From Annona cherimola (lineage: Eukaryota > Streptophyta > Magnoliopsida > Magnoliales > Annonaceae), in NCBI GenBank assembly GCA_030490835.1, contig CM059975.1, positions 57,589,174-57,653,173 on the forward strand: 64,000 nucleotides of DNA, given 5' to 3'. A program made the translations under genes and the position numbers. Of the stretch, positions 46,701 to 57,492 are shown in pieces. Numbering within the stretch: position 1 is the stretch's first letter; the number at the start of each line of letters is the position of its first letter. The notes below the pieces were generated by a model, which had not been told where the DNA came from, ran no database searches, and saw nothing but the letters and a program-made list of their open reading frames with translations.

Positions 46701-47929
46701 TTTGATGGAGAAGATTGGAAATTTTCACACACACATTTGTGCACACATTCTACTTTAGTAGTTTGTCTATGAGGTACTGTCTGCACATCTCTGAAAGTTC
46801 ATGTCCATGTCATGTTCTCTCTGAATGTACTCATGTTGCCATTACATTCATCCCATTTCTTTTGTATTTTCCTATTAGAATTTAAACATGGATCGAATTT
46901 GCAGCAATTCAATCCTAGATCTAGTAAACCATCAATGCAGTCTACTGGAACTATATCTCAAGCGCCTGGCTCCTTTGTCGTGCAGTGTTCTAGTCTCCTT
47001 TGAAGTACATTGTGAAATGGGTGCTGTTGGAATTAAGGGCTATTTATCATCATGAGTCAATATGGTGTCATTTTGCACACTTTAGTTGCTCATTTCACCA
47101 TGAGCTTGTGAATCAGTCAGTGAGCTTGCTCAATAATCAAAGTCTTCCATTGGATGTATTTTTGCTGCCCTTCTCTCCTGTTTCTTGCCAGCTTGCATGA
47201 AACTGAACTTGCTTCTTTAAAAGGTTCCGCGAGATGGAGACGATGCTTCTAGAAATGCTTCGCGATCAAGACTGTAAACCTGATGTATGGACAATGAATG
47301 CTACCCTCAGGGCTTTTGGCGGCAGTGGGCAGATCGACACTATGGAGAGATGCTATGAGAAATTCCAGAAGTCGGGTGTACATCCTAACATCAAGACCTT
47401 CAACATACTGCTGTATTCTTATGGAAAAGCTAAAAATTACGAGAAAATGAGCTCCGTGATGGAGTACATGCAGAAGTATTATTTCTCATGGACCATAGTC
47501 ACTTACAATGTGGTGATCGATGCATTTGGAAGAGCAGGTGACCTGAAGCAAATGGAATTTCTCTTCAGATTAATGAGGTCTGAGAGAATCCAACCGAATT
47601 GTGTGACTCTATGCTCTCTGGTTAGAGCATATGGAAGGGTGAAAGACGTGGGGAAGATCAAAGGTGTGTTGAGATTCATTGAGAATTCTGATGTCACGCT
47701 GGATACTGTTTTCTTCAACTGTTTGATGGATGCGTATGGGAGGGCTGGTTATCTGGCAGAGATGAGAGAGGTTCTTGACATAATGGCTGGTAAAGGTTGC
47801 AAGCCAGACAAGGTGTCTTACACTACCATGATCAAGGCATATTCCAATAGAGGGATGGAAAGCCGCGTTAAGGAGCTTCAAGATGTTAGTACTTGGGAAG
47901 GGGCAGTTCCTTCGAATGTTTCACTATGA
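43743..47929 (+). CDS. Pentatricopeptide repeat protein, At5g48730-like, probably chloroplast
   Basis: PPR proteins bind organellar RNA and support its processing, stability or translation. Exon 1 is 43743-44117 (ATG to codon 125), exon 2 46248-46654, exon 3 47224-47929, joined at GT/AG sites with matching phase, giving 495 codons. The N terminus is Ser/Arg-rich without acidic residues at first, as in a chloroplast transit peptide. Then comes KEEVNRKIASKKAISIILRRE and LPRTVLEALHDRITALRWESALK. At least eight P-type repeats follow, each carrying variants of TYNTLIDAYGKAG (for example SYTALVSAYSRSG, TYNVVIDAFGRAG, FFNCLMDAYGRAG). No E, DYW or SMR domain. The Arabidopsis match and chloroplast location are from memory of the family. 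The start was chosen because it opens the frame continuous with exon 2. Intron 1 (2.1 kb) holds a MITE-like repeat; intron 2 is 569 bp. Confidence 0.88.
44834..45065. mobile_element. MITE-like inverted repeat in PPR intron 1
   Basis: TGGGATGGGATG (near 44853) and CATCCCATCCCA (near 45017) form an inverted pair around AT-rich sequence. The outer text (GGCTTGTTTACG and AAACAACCAAATGCACC) only weakly matches, so the exact ends and family are uncertain. Confidence 0.45.
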
Positions 47930-48277
47930 TTTTTTCTGTGTATAATTATAATTGTTTCTATACCATTGATTCATATACATTTTATGTGGGTTATGATTAG
48001 GTGAAACCTGGTTTCCCATGAAAATTTCGTGAACTTCTTGGATAGGGTCCATCATGATGGTGAACTCGCTATCCAACATATTGATCATAGTACCAAAAAT
48101 AATTTCAATAAGAGTTGGGTGGGCCGTAATTGATTTGAAGTATTCATAATTATGTACGAAATAACCTTGCCAGTAAGAGTTTCTATCTTACTGCCGGTCC
48201 CAAGCCCGGGGAAAAAGCGAGGGTTGGCATGTTAGGCTGGCAGCCGGTGCCATTAAAAATTACCGCCACATCTCTTT

Positions 48278-51200
48278 ATGGATTCTGAAAATATATTAAA
48301 AATTGTTAGTGCTAGGGCGTCCCCTGTAAGCGACGCGCTGCAGCGGAGCCCGGCTGTAGTGAGAAATGAGCAAGGGTTGCTAGGGCGTTTCCCCAGAAGC
48401 GACGCGCTACATCGGAGCCTGGATGTAGTGAGAAATGGGCAAGGGTTGCTAGGGTGTCCCCCCAGAAGCGACGCGCCACAACAACGTCCGGTTGTGACGA
48501 AAAGTCAACAAAGGTTCCCATGCCTTTATGGACGTGGTTTAGGGAAGAAGGTGATATCAAAACGTAAGGTTCGTTTTGCTTCGTGGAATGTTGGGACTAT
48601 TTCAGGAAAAAGTATGGAAGTAGTAGATGTTATGAGAAGGAGAAAAATTAATATAGCATGCCTTCAAGAGACTAGGTGGAAAGGAGAGAAGGCTAAAGAG
48701 ATTAATGGATTTAAATTATGGTATATAGGAAAGGATGATAATAGAAATAGTGTAGGGATAATAGTAGATAACAATTTCATAAATAAAGTTGTAGATATCA
48801 ATAGAGTAAATGATAAAATTATTCAAATAAAACTTGTATTAGGTGCAGAGGTTTTAAATGTGATTAGTGCTTATGCACCACAAGTAGGATTAGATGATAG
48901 AATCAAGAAACAATTTTGGGATGACTTAGATAGTATTATGCAAAGAACATCTAACCAAGAAAAAGTTGTGATAGGTGGAGATTTAAATGGACATGTAGGA
49001 AAAGAGAAGGTAGGATATGAGAGAAGTCATGGAGGCTTCGGCTTTGGAATAAGGAACGAAATGGGGAATGCCATTTTGGACTTTGCTATAGCATATGATT
49101 TGGTTATAGCAAATACCTTATTTCAAAAACGAGATGAACACTTAATAACTTTTAAGAGTGGGACCAATTCTAGCCAAATAGATTTCTTTTTTATAAGAAA
49201 ATTGGATAGATCCCTTTGTATAAATTGTAAAGTTATCCCAGGTGAGAGCTTAACTATGCAACATAGATTATTAGTGATGAATATATATACACAAAAAGAG
49301 TCAACAAAAACTAAAGGCAATGTAATTCCAAAAATTAAATGGTGGAATTTAAAAGGAAACAACATAGAACTTTTTAGAAAAAGAATGATAGAAGAAGTAA
49401 AATGGGACACACAAGAAGATGGAGTAGAATCGATGTGGGATAAGATGACAACTAACATAAAAGAAGTAGGACAAAGTATTGTAGTTGTATATAAAAATCG
49501 TAGATCCTCACATAGAGAAACTTGGTGGTGGAATGAAGATGTTCAAAAAGCTATAAATAATAAACAAGAAAAGTTTAAAACATGGCAATGAAATAAAAAT
49601 GATACAAACTTACAACAATACAAACTATAAAAAAAAGCTACTAAAAAGATTATTAGTGATGCTAAATACAAAGCTTATGAGAACCTATATAACAGATTAG
49701 GAACTAGACAAGGTGAAAAAGATATTTTTAAGTTGGCTAAATTAAGAGAAAATAAGGGCAAAGATTTAACACATATTAGATGTATTAAAAGTGAGGACCA
49801 AAGAGTTCTCGTCAAAGATGATAATATCAAGGAAAGATGGAAAATTTATTTTTATAGTTTACTAAATGATACCCCACACGAACAATTAACATTAGATGTT
49901 AGTCTAAATAGGGAAGAAAATAGGAATATCAGTTATTTCACAAAAATTCGAATATCTGAAGTAAAGGAAGCTTTAAGGAAAATGAAAACAGGAAAAGCTT
50001 TAGGCCTAGATAATATACCAATTGAGGCATGGAAGTGCATGGGAGATGTAGGTGCAACATGGTTAACAAATTTTTTTAATAAGATTATAAAAACGAAGTT
50101 AATGCCAAGTGAATGGAGGAAAAGCATTATAGTTCCAATTTATAAAAATAAGGGAGATATTCAAAATTGTGCAAATTATCGTGGAATAAAATTAATGAGT
50201 CATACTATGAAATTATGGGAAAGAGTAATTGAACATAGACTAAGACGGGAAACTAATATATCTGAAAATCAATTTGGTTTTATGCCAGGAAGATCAACTA
50301 TTGAAGTTATTTTCTTACTTAGAGAACTATTTGAAAAGTATAGGGAGAAGAAAAAGAACTTATACATGATTTTTATTGATTTAGAAAAAGCTTATGATCG
50401 AGTACCAAGGAAGTTAATATGGCAAGCGATGAGAAAAAAAGGAATTAATGACAGATACATTGATATTATTAAAAATATGTATGAGGGGGCTGTTACAAAT
50501 GTGAGAACCATTAGTGGAGATACTAATGTCTTCCCAGTTAAAATAAGTTTACATCAAGGCTCAACCTTGAGTCCTTACCTTTTTACCTTAGTAATAGATG
50601 AAATTACTAGACATCTCCAAGAAGAAGTACCTTGGTGTATGTTATTTGCAGATGACATTGTTCTAATAGATGAAACTAAAGAAGGACTAAATTTAAAATT
50701 GAATAGGTGGTTAGATGCTTTAGAATCTAATGGTTTTAGAATTAGTTGCACAAAAACTGAATATATGAAATGCAATTTTAATAATAGTGAGAACCCGAAT
50801 GAGGAACCAATTAAGATTTTAGATCAAGCAGTAACAAGAACTAATCACTTTCGGTACTTAGGATCAATAGTTCAAGAGAACGGAGAAATCGAGAAAGATA
50901 TAATACATAGAATTCAAGCAGGATGGAAGAAATGGAGAAGTGCGTCAGGAATTTTATGTGACCGTCGAGTCCCAGTCAAATTAAAAGGAAAATTTTATAA
51001 GACTGCGATTAGACCTGCTATGCTTTATGGGGCAGAATGTTGGGCAGTTAAAGAGTAACATATACAAAAAATGAGCGTAGCAGAAATGAGAATGTTAAGG
51101 TGGATGAGTGGTAAAACAAGAAAAGATAAAATTAGGAATGAAATAATTCGAGAAAACTTAAAAGTGAGACCAATTTATGATAAAATGAGAGAAAATAGAT

Positions 51201-51418
51201 TAAGATGGTTTGGTCATGTAAAAAGGAGGTCTGAAGTCGCACCGGTTAGGAAAACAGAGTTTATCTAAGTAGAAGGTGGTAGGAGAATGAGAGGAAGACC
51301 CAAAAAAACATGGATGGAAGTAATTAAACAAGATTTAAAAAAATTACAAATTACTGAAAATTTAGTCTTAAATCGCCAAGAATGGCGTAACAGAATCCAT
51401 GCAGCCGACCCTACATAG
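48278..51418 (+). pseudogene. RTE LINE ORF, copy 2 (1046 codons, four internal stops)
   Basis: A single frame throughout. Residues 10-82 are three 23-residue repeats. An AP-type endonuclease follows from about 99: FASWNVGTISGK, NIACLQETRWKG, VISAYAPQ, VIGGDLNGHVG, SQIDFFFIRK. The final motif, usually SDHR, reads MQHR. RT motifs: VPIYKNKGDIQNCANYRGI, MIFIDLEKAYDRVPRK, LHQGSTLSPYLF and FADD at residues 790-793 (50645-50656). The C-terminal region ends with MRGRPKKTWMEVIKQD. Stops at about 49589 (TGA), 49631 (TAA), 51056 (TAA) and 51266 (TAA); comparison with copy 1 shows CAA or TCA at two of them. No frameshift. RTE assignment rests on the single ORF, absence of RNase H, and the tail. Confidence 0.9.
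48310..48516 (+). repeat. 69-bp tandem repeat, three copies, at the LINE ORF N terminus
   Basis: CGACGCG recurs at 48331, 48400 and 48469, a constant 69-bp period that equals 23 codons. The unit includes GTAGTGAGAAATG and CAAGGGTTGCTAGGG. LINE copy 1 has the same array at about 17165-17370, so it belongs to the family. Confidence 0.85.
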
Positions 51419-51471
51419 GTGGGAAATGGCTTATGATGATGATGATGATGATGATAATTATGTACGAAATA

Positions 51472-52861
51472 TAAAAAGCACTTGGATATACTCAAATATG
51501 CATTAGAATGTCTGATAATAAAAAAAAAATGCATTAGAATGTTATCATAATTTGGAGAAGGGTGCTGATCCTATGCAGTATACCACATGGGGGTAGTTAT
51601 CAGCTATGTGGCTGCTGCTGAGTCAGCTTCATAATTTCTTTTACACGTCTGAGGGCTTCGTCTAGATTTCCCACACATTTTTTTCAATTTTTCTATTTAA
51701 ATTTTTTTTATAAAAAATTAGATAATGGAAAAAAGTAGATAAATTTTGTTAAAGTTTGTGGGGGCTATGAGTGGCAACTGCATGGTTGCTTCCATTCGGT
51801 ATATCGTAGAATCAGCCCCCTTTAGAGATCCATTAATTCACGCACGGTGTTTTCGCTAGTTTGGAAAAAAATGCTGAATAGGAGTGTGATGTGATAAGAT
51901 ATGAGTAATGATTAAAAAGATAATTATATGAAAAAAGTTTTGAAATGATTGACGAGTAGGATAATTAGATAGAAATATGTACAAAAACAATTGAAAGGTA
52001 GGATAGATAGTAGTATGAAAAATGAGTCCAAAAGTTTTATAATTTTTTTTTGTTTACCAAACACACCTGTAAAGAGGATGTTTTAGGGAGAGATTTTTTG
52101 ATGGATGATGTTTCAGATAGTTGAGTGGTTGAATTAACAACTCGTATTTGATATAAAATCAAGCAATTTTATCATGCACATATTTAATTTTAGCGGAACT
52201 TGGTTTTCTAATTAACATAATGATTCTAAAGATAAGGGTGATTTGCAAATACACTAATAACTTTTCACATATATTGCATCCATATCCTTTAACTTTAATG
52301 AAATTGCGAATATTTACATAAAATTTGAAGTATATTATTTCTTTCATGTTAAAATTTCTTATAAAATGACAAAAATACCCTTTTAAGCTAAATGATACAC
52401 TCGTAATTTTTGCAAATGGCGTATTTTCATAAAACTTTTATAATAATAATATATGCAAAAAACATAAATAATAATATTCATAATTTCTTGAACAGCTACA
52501 ATAATTAAATCATAATTAATAAATAGTTCGAATAACCCTAAATAAGTTCACAATTTTCAGGTGCTTAGTGAATATTGCAAAATATAAACAATAGTATATA
52601 TCATAGTAAGATGTCATGAAAAATTATAAAAGTTTAAGTACACTACTATTGTTATCTTTAGCATAAAGTGAGTGCTATTTTAACTAATGATTACTGGTGG
52701 AAGAACTAAAAAGTTCACACGCTTTTGCTGTGGGTACTCTTGTCATTTTCGTTGTCACCGTACTGCGATTGGCTTCAAAATCCCAGCTTTATTGAAATCG
52801 TAGTTTTTTTTGCGATAGCGATCCCATTACGTAATTGTAGAATTTTGCCAAACACATGTAT
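51472..52861. other. Spacer with a possible MITE remnant
   Basis: AT-rich, no gene. 51853-52070 is bounded by GGTGTTTTCGCTAGTTTGG and CCAAACACACC, a weak inverted pair. Its centre resembles the dispersed repeat near 12450. Ends are uncertain. Confidence 0.35.
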
Positions 52862-53603
52862 GTATATATATATAGGAATATATTCTGGTGCAGCATGCTG
52901 CACCGGAATTTTCGGTGCAGCATCGCTGAAATGGGCCCCACATGATCATGAAATCATGATCTACTCCACAAATTGTATTTAGAATAATGTATTCTATTAC
53001 CATATCAATTTTCATCCCAATCGGATATGTATATGGCCCCCATCTGAAAATGGTATAAATTCAACGTAATAAAATAGTTTGATGTAAATAACAACTTTAA
53101 AGTATCTGATTTGGATGAAAATTGGTATGGTAATAGAATACATTATTCTAAATACAATGGGTGGAGTAGATCATGATTTCATGATCATGTGGGGCCCATT
53201 TTTGGGCTACTGCACCGCTGTTCCGGTGCAGTGACGCTGCACCGGAACAACGGTGCAGTGGGCCCCAAATGGGCTCCACGTGATCATGAAATCATGATCT
53301 ACTCCACCCATTGTATTTAGAATAATGTATTCTATTACCACACCAATTTTCATCCCAATCAGATATGTATATGGGCCCCATCTGAAAATGGTACAAATCC
53401 AACGTAATAAAATAGTTTGATGTAAATAACAACTTTAAAATATCTGATTGGGATGAAAATTGGTATGGTAATAGAATACATTATTCTAAATACAATGGGT
53501 GGAGTAGATCATGATTTCATGATCATGTAGGGCCCATTTTGGGCCCACTGCACCGCTGTTCCGGTGCAGTGATGCTGCACCGGAACAACCTCTATATATA
53601 TAT
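52862..53603. mobile_element. Tandem dimer of foldback (long-palindrome) elements
   Basis: Two units, about 339 bp apart, each consist of inverted arms around an AT-rich spacer of about 85 bp. Arms centre on CATGATCATGAAATCATGAT followed by CTACTCCAC (52941, 53279) and the reverse complement (53161, 53500). The arms continue through AATACATTATTCTAAATACA. The two units are separated by GGTGCAGTGACGCTGCACC-type palindromes, and the entire block is bounded by (TA)n-containing ends. No coding. The superfamily is unknown; a Mutator-type foldback or MITE is possible. Confidence 0.8.
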
Positions 53604-53721
53604 GTTAAGTACACTTAATAGTTATTTAAAAAAAAAAATAAAAAATAAAAAAGTATTGAGCGCATTTAAGTGTACTGAAGCTAAGTGCACCATGTCACAT
53701 TTAATTATTGAACAAAAAAGG

Positions 53722-56700
53722 TGTGAAACTCCACCTATTTTAAAGCATAACAAATGTAGCTTAGAGCTTGTATCAGGATGGGGTTAGGAAAATTAATTCA
53801 AATAAGGTGATTAAGTTAATCACCCATGATTATTATGATAATTATGCTTACTAAAGGACGAAAAATGCTTTTGTGGCAATTGCAATTAATGCTAATTATC
53901 ATTTTATTTATTGATTTAATACTTGATATAATTATATCTTAAGATTTACAAGGTAAAATGACTTGAAAATTTAAGAGAAAGCCTAAGATGGCATGCCCTA
54001 CATGATCAACGGTTCGGATCATGAAAATTATGAATGGAAAGGAGTTAAATGACTAAGATAATATGATATTTTATGAATTAAATTCATTTTGCTAATACCT
54101 TAGCATGCATTCATTGTTTTGATATGAGATTTTTTTTATATATGTATGGCTAAGCTAAGGTGCTCTAAATTATGAATGGATGAGATTATGTTAATCTTTG
54201 TTAGAAAACCCTAAATGACATATGTTAAGTATGATTAAATATTAATGATTGGATGTAATTAAGGCATTTGACTTATGAGCATTAAAGGTGAATTGGCATT
54301 AAAGCAAGTATTGACATTTGTATCAACCATGGACACATGTCATTATAGGATGCATTTGGGTTAGATTGAAGTAATTAAAGTCAACTAAATTAATGCAAAT
54401 GTTGACTAATTGCAACCAAGTGCATATGTGGCACATTAATGGAATTAGGGCAGTTTTTAATAAAATAAAAAAATGCAAAAACTTACATGGAAATGCAGCT
54501 GCACATGGGATGTGTTTGGTATAGATGGAAGACACTTGGACGGTTGGAAATGAACAGCAAAAAGAGGTAGACGTAGGGCCCAGATTTAGGCAGATTTTTG
54601 TAGAAAAAGTCAAGCACAAATAGACACATGGACGGTTGTGATTAGGGCAGCAATTAAATATGAAAATTATATTTATAAGTCATGATTTATAAGGTGTCAT
54701 TAAGGTGTACATTCCAGCAGCTATAAAAGGAGGAAAGGCAGCAACAAGATGAACGTTTCAGCCTGGGTTAGAGAGAGAGAAAAAATTCTGCAGCATTGAG
54801 AGGGAGAGATTTCAGCCAAGGGACGTCCACAAATCAGCAAGCAAGAGAGGAGGAGTTGGCACGTTCAGCAGGTTCATTTTTTATTTTAGTTTGCCTAATT
54901 AATATCTAGTAGAATGGATAATTACAAGCATGAAATGAATCACACATAGGTATATATGGGGGGACGTCCAAATAGGATGTTCATATAGCTGTTTTATTGT
55001 TTGATAATTGTTTCTTCATTATAGGTTGCATTGATGATCATTGATGCTGAAATTAAAATATTAAGTCCCACATTTATATAGCTGCCTCCTCACGCCCCTA
55101 AGTTTAGAAATTGAATTTCTATTTTGTATATATATATATATATATGGGACGTCCAAAGTTGGGTATAATGGAAACAAAAGTGTGTTTGCTTGAGCTAATT
55201 CCATGGTTAAACAGATAAGATGTGTTAAACTTTAGAATTAACAACTAATAATTGATGGTCTCACATATATCTTAAGTTAAGACGCTAGTATGTAAGGAAA
55301 ACTGAGTAAAAATGGAGCAGAAAACCAAACTATAAAAGAAATACTAAATGAATGATTTTAGCACGAAAATTTGTGTGATAACTCATAGTATTATCATTAA
55401 GGGACGACCGAAGTTTCAGCTTGAAATGCTAATCTGGTTACAAATTAAAAATCCGAGAAAATTAGTCTAAATAGGGTAGAAAGGCTGTCAGGATTAGCTG
55501 CGCTAATTGATTTTTAATAATTTTTATATAAGGCATTTTGACCTAAAAATTTTATATGATATAATATGCATCCCGTATCACTCGACTAAAATAAAAATGA
55601 ATTTTTGGATGATATAAATAGTGCTAATACTTAACGTGATTTTGACTATGCTAAAACTCATAACCCTGTCCAGTGGAATAAAAATGTGTAAATAAATATA
55701 AATATGTGATATTTTGTGCTGAAAATATTTATTTTGGATAATTCATGTAGTTATTGATGTATGATAGAAATTTTAGACTTAAATACCTTGATTTGATTAT
55801 AAATCAAGAATTAGAGAAATCAGTGTGTCTGATTTCAGCAAATATGGACAGATTGATGAATAATCAAAATAAAATTTGAAACTTAAGTAATAATGGTCCA
55901 AATCGATATAATGAGTTAAAATATGTATGATAATTCATGTTATTTATTTAGAAAAAGGAAAAGAGAAGAGATTGAGGAAGCAAACTGGTAACCAAAGGAA
56001 AACAAGTATCGTGAACAATGGTATAAATAAAGCTTGTAAAATGAAATTATATATGGCTGTTTTGGAAATGATTAGTTATTTTAGGAATTTTGGATATATT
56101 TGAGTTGTTATAGATTAAGGATGAAAGCTTTGAATAATTAGAAAAGATTCATATCATAAGCTTAGGCATTGGATAGAATAAATGATCAACCACTAGGGTT
56201 AAATAGATACGTGTGTATATGTGATTATTAGAGGAAATAAATGATTAAACATTGAGAAAAATGATTATATGTGACTAAAAAGGATAAGGGTGTTCATCTC
56301 AAAGGAAGGTTGATTAAAGTTAACCTATTAAGAGTCACATATAAATTGAGATCATATAAGGGTTGGGATTAAATGATAAATGCACCTAAATTAGAAAAAG
56401 GCAAGGCATGCAAATATATAATGATATGCAAGTTTATAAAATGATTATTTTCACTTATAAGATGAACCTTCTCCCTGGCTCGCAAGCTATAGTATAAAGA
56501 GTTTCTCTCATATGGGGGGATGATCACTTGGTAAGTGTCATCTACCGGATGGACAGAGACGTGTTGCATATGCTTGTTTTAAAAAGTGTTTAAATGAAAA
56601 ATGTTTTAGGGCATAAATATGTCTACGACAAAAAAGTTTACATGACAAAGTTTACAAGCATATGTTTTGCCTTTGAAATTGCCCAAAAATTGGAACATCA

Positions 56701-57154
56701 AAAAGATTTGTATGAAAAGGTTTCTATGAAAATGTTTACAGGCAAATATTGATTCAAAATAAAAAAATGCTTGCTTACTGAGTTATTATTCACGTTTTGT
56801 TTTCTCAACCTATACAGGTGCAACACAAGCCGTGTAGGAAGAGGAAGACCTCTATGAAGAAAATTTTAAGATATGTTGATTTGTATGTATGGTATGAATG
56901 AACATATGATAGAGAATTTCATGTTATGAAAACATGTGATATAAATGGACAAGTCGATAACTTGTAGATGATCTGTAAAGTTGATAACAAGTGTATGTTT
57001 ATATGTTGAAAGCAAGAAAAGAAAAATAAAATAAAAATTGAACGAGATTTAACTCGAGAACTTGCCACATGATTAGGGTAACAATCCTAACTCATATTTA
57101 CTAATCGAAAATGATATTGGAGTAAGGCTCCGGCACCTTGGTCGGGGCACCACA
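53722..57154 (+). mobile_element. Gypsy solo LTR (3433 bp)
   Basis: Starts TGTGAAACTCCACC and ends GGGGCACCACA. Flanking 5-mers AAAGG (53717-53721) and AGAGG (57155-57159) agree at 4 of 5. It is homologous to 1-2848 over its distal two thirds, and to the interrupted LTRs around 16-27 kb in inverted orientation. No primer-binding site or internal coding follows, so it is solo. Confidence 0.85.
54722..54729 (+). promoter_or_regulatory. TATA box of the gypsy solo LTR
   Basis: TATAAAAG followed by purine-rich sequence and GAGAGAGAG. Equivalent boxes lie at 58310-58317 in the next LTR and at 25846-25839 (minus). Confidence 0.55.
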
Positions 57155-57457
57155 AGAGGTGATGGTATTGAAGGCGTCAAGCCACTTCTCTGGCTGTGGC
57201 AACAAACTTTATTCTCTCTCTGTGTTTCATAATTCATGTAGGTTAAAGTTTAATTTGGAAACATTTGAATGGTACTATTGTTGGGAGTGATTAAAAACAG
57301 ATGTCTGGGGAAAGAAAGTGCATTTTTTTGAAATAAAAAATAAGTGCGTTTGGTTAGGGTTAAAAAATGTCAACCAAAATTTTTCAATAAAAAACTTTTC
57401 ACTCTCCATAATTATCATATTTTTGAATTATTTTTCATATTTTCTTAAACAAACTAC

Positions 57458-57492
57458 TAGGGGTGCAACTCGGGTTCATGAAACTCGAGTTC
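57458..57492. mobile_element. hAT-like transposon copy 3, left end only
   Basis: TAGGGGTGCAACTCGGG and the next 18 bases match the start of copy 2 (38976). The match stops where a gypsy LTR begins at 57493. The right end is not in the window. Confidence 0.75.

Larger units (their letters stand above)
48164..51453 (+). mobile_element. RTE-clade LINE, copy 2, full length with few lesions
   Basis: Starts ACCTTGCCAGTAAGAG and ends in a (GAT)n tail. The 18-mer ATAATTATGTACGAAATA flanks both sides identically (48146-48163 and 51454-51471). It sits about 220 bp after the PPR stop codon, in the same orientation. The leader 48164-48277 is GC-rich with CCGGTCCCAAGCCCGG, able to form a hairpin. It is the younger of the two copies judged by its intact frame and perfect duplication. 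Confidence 0.93.
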
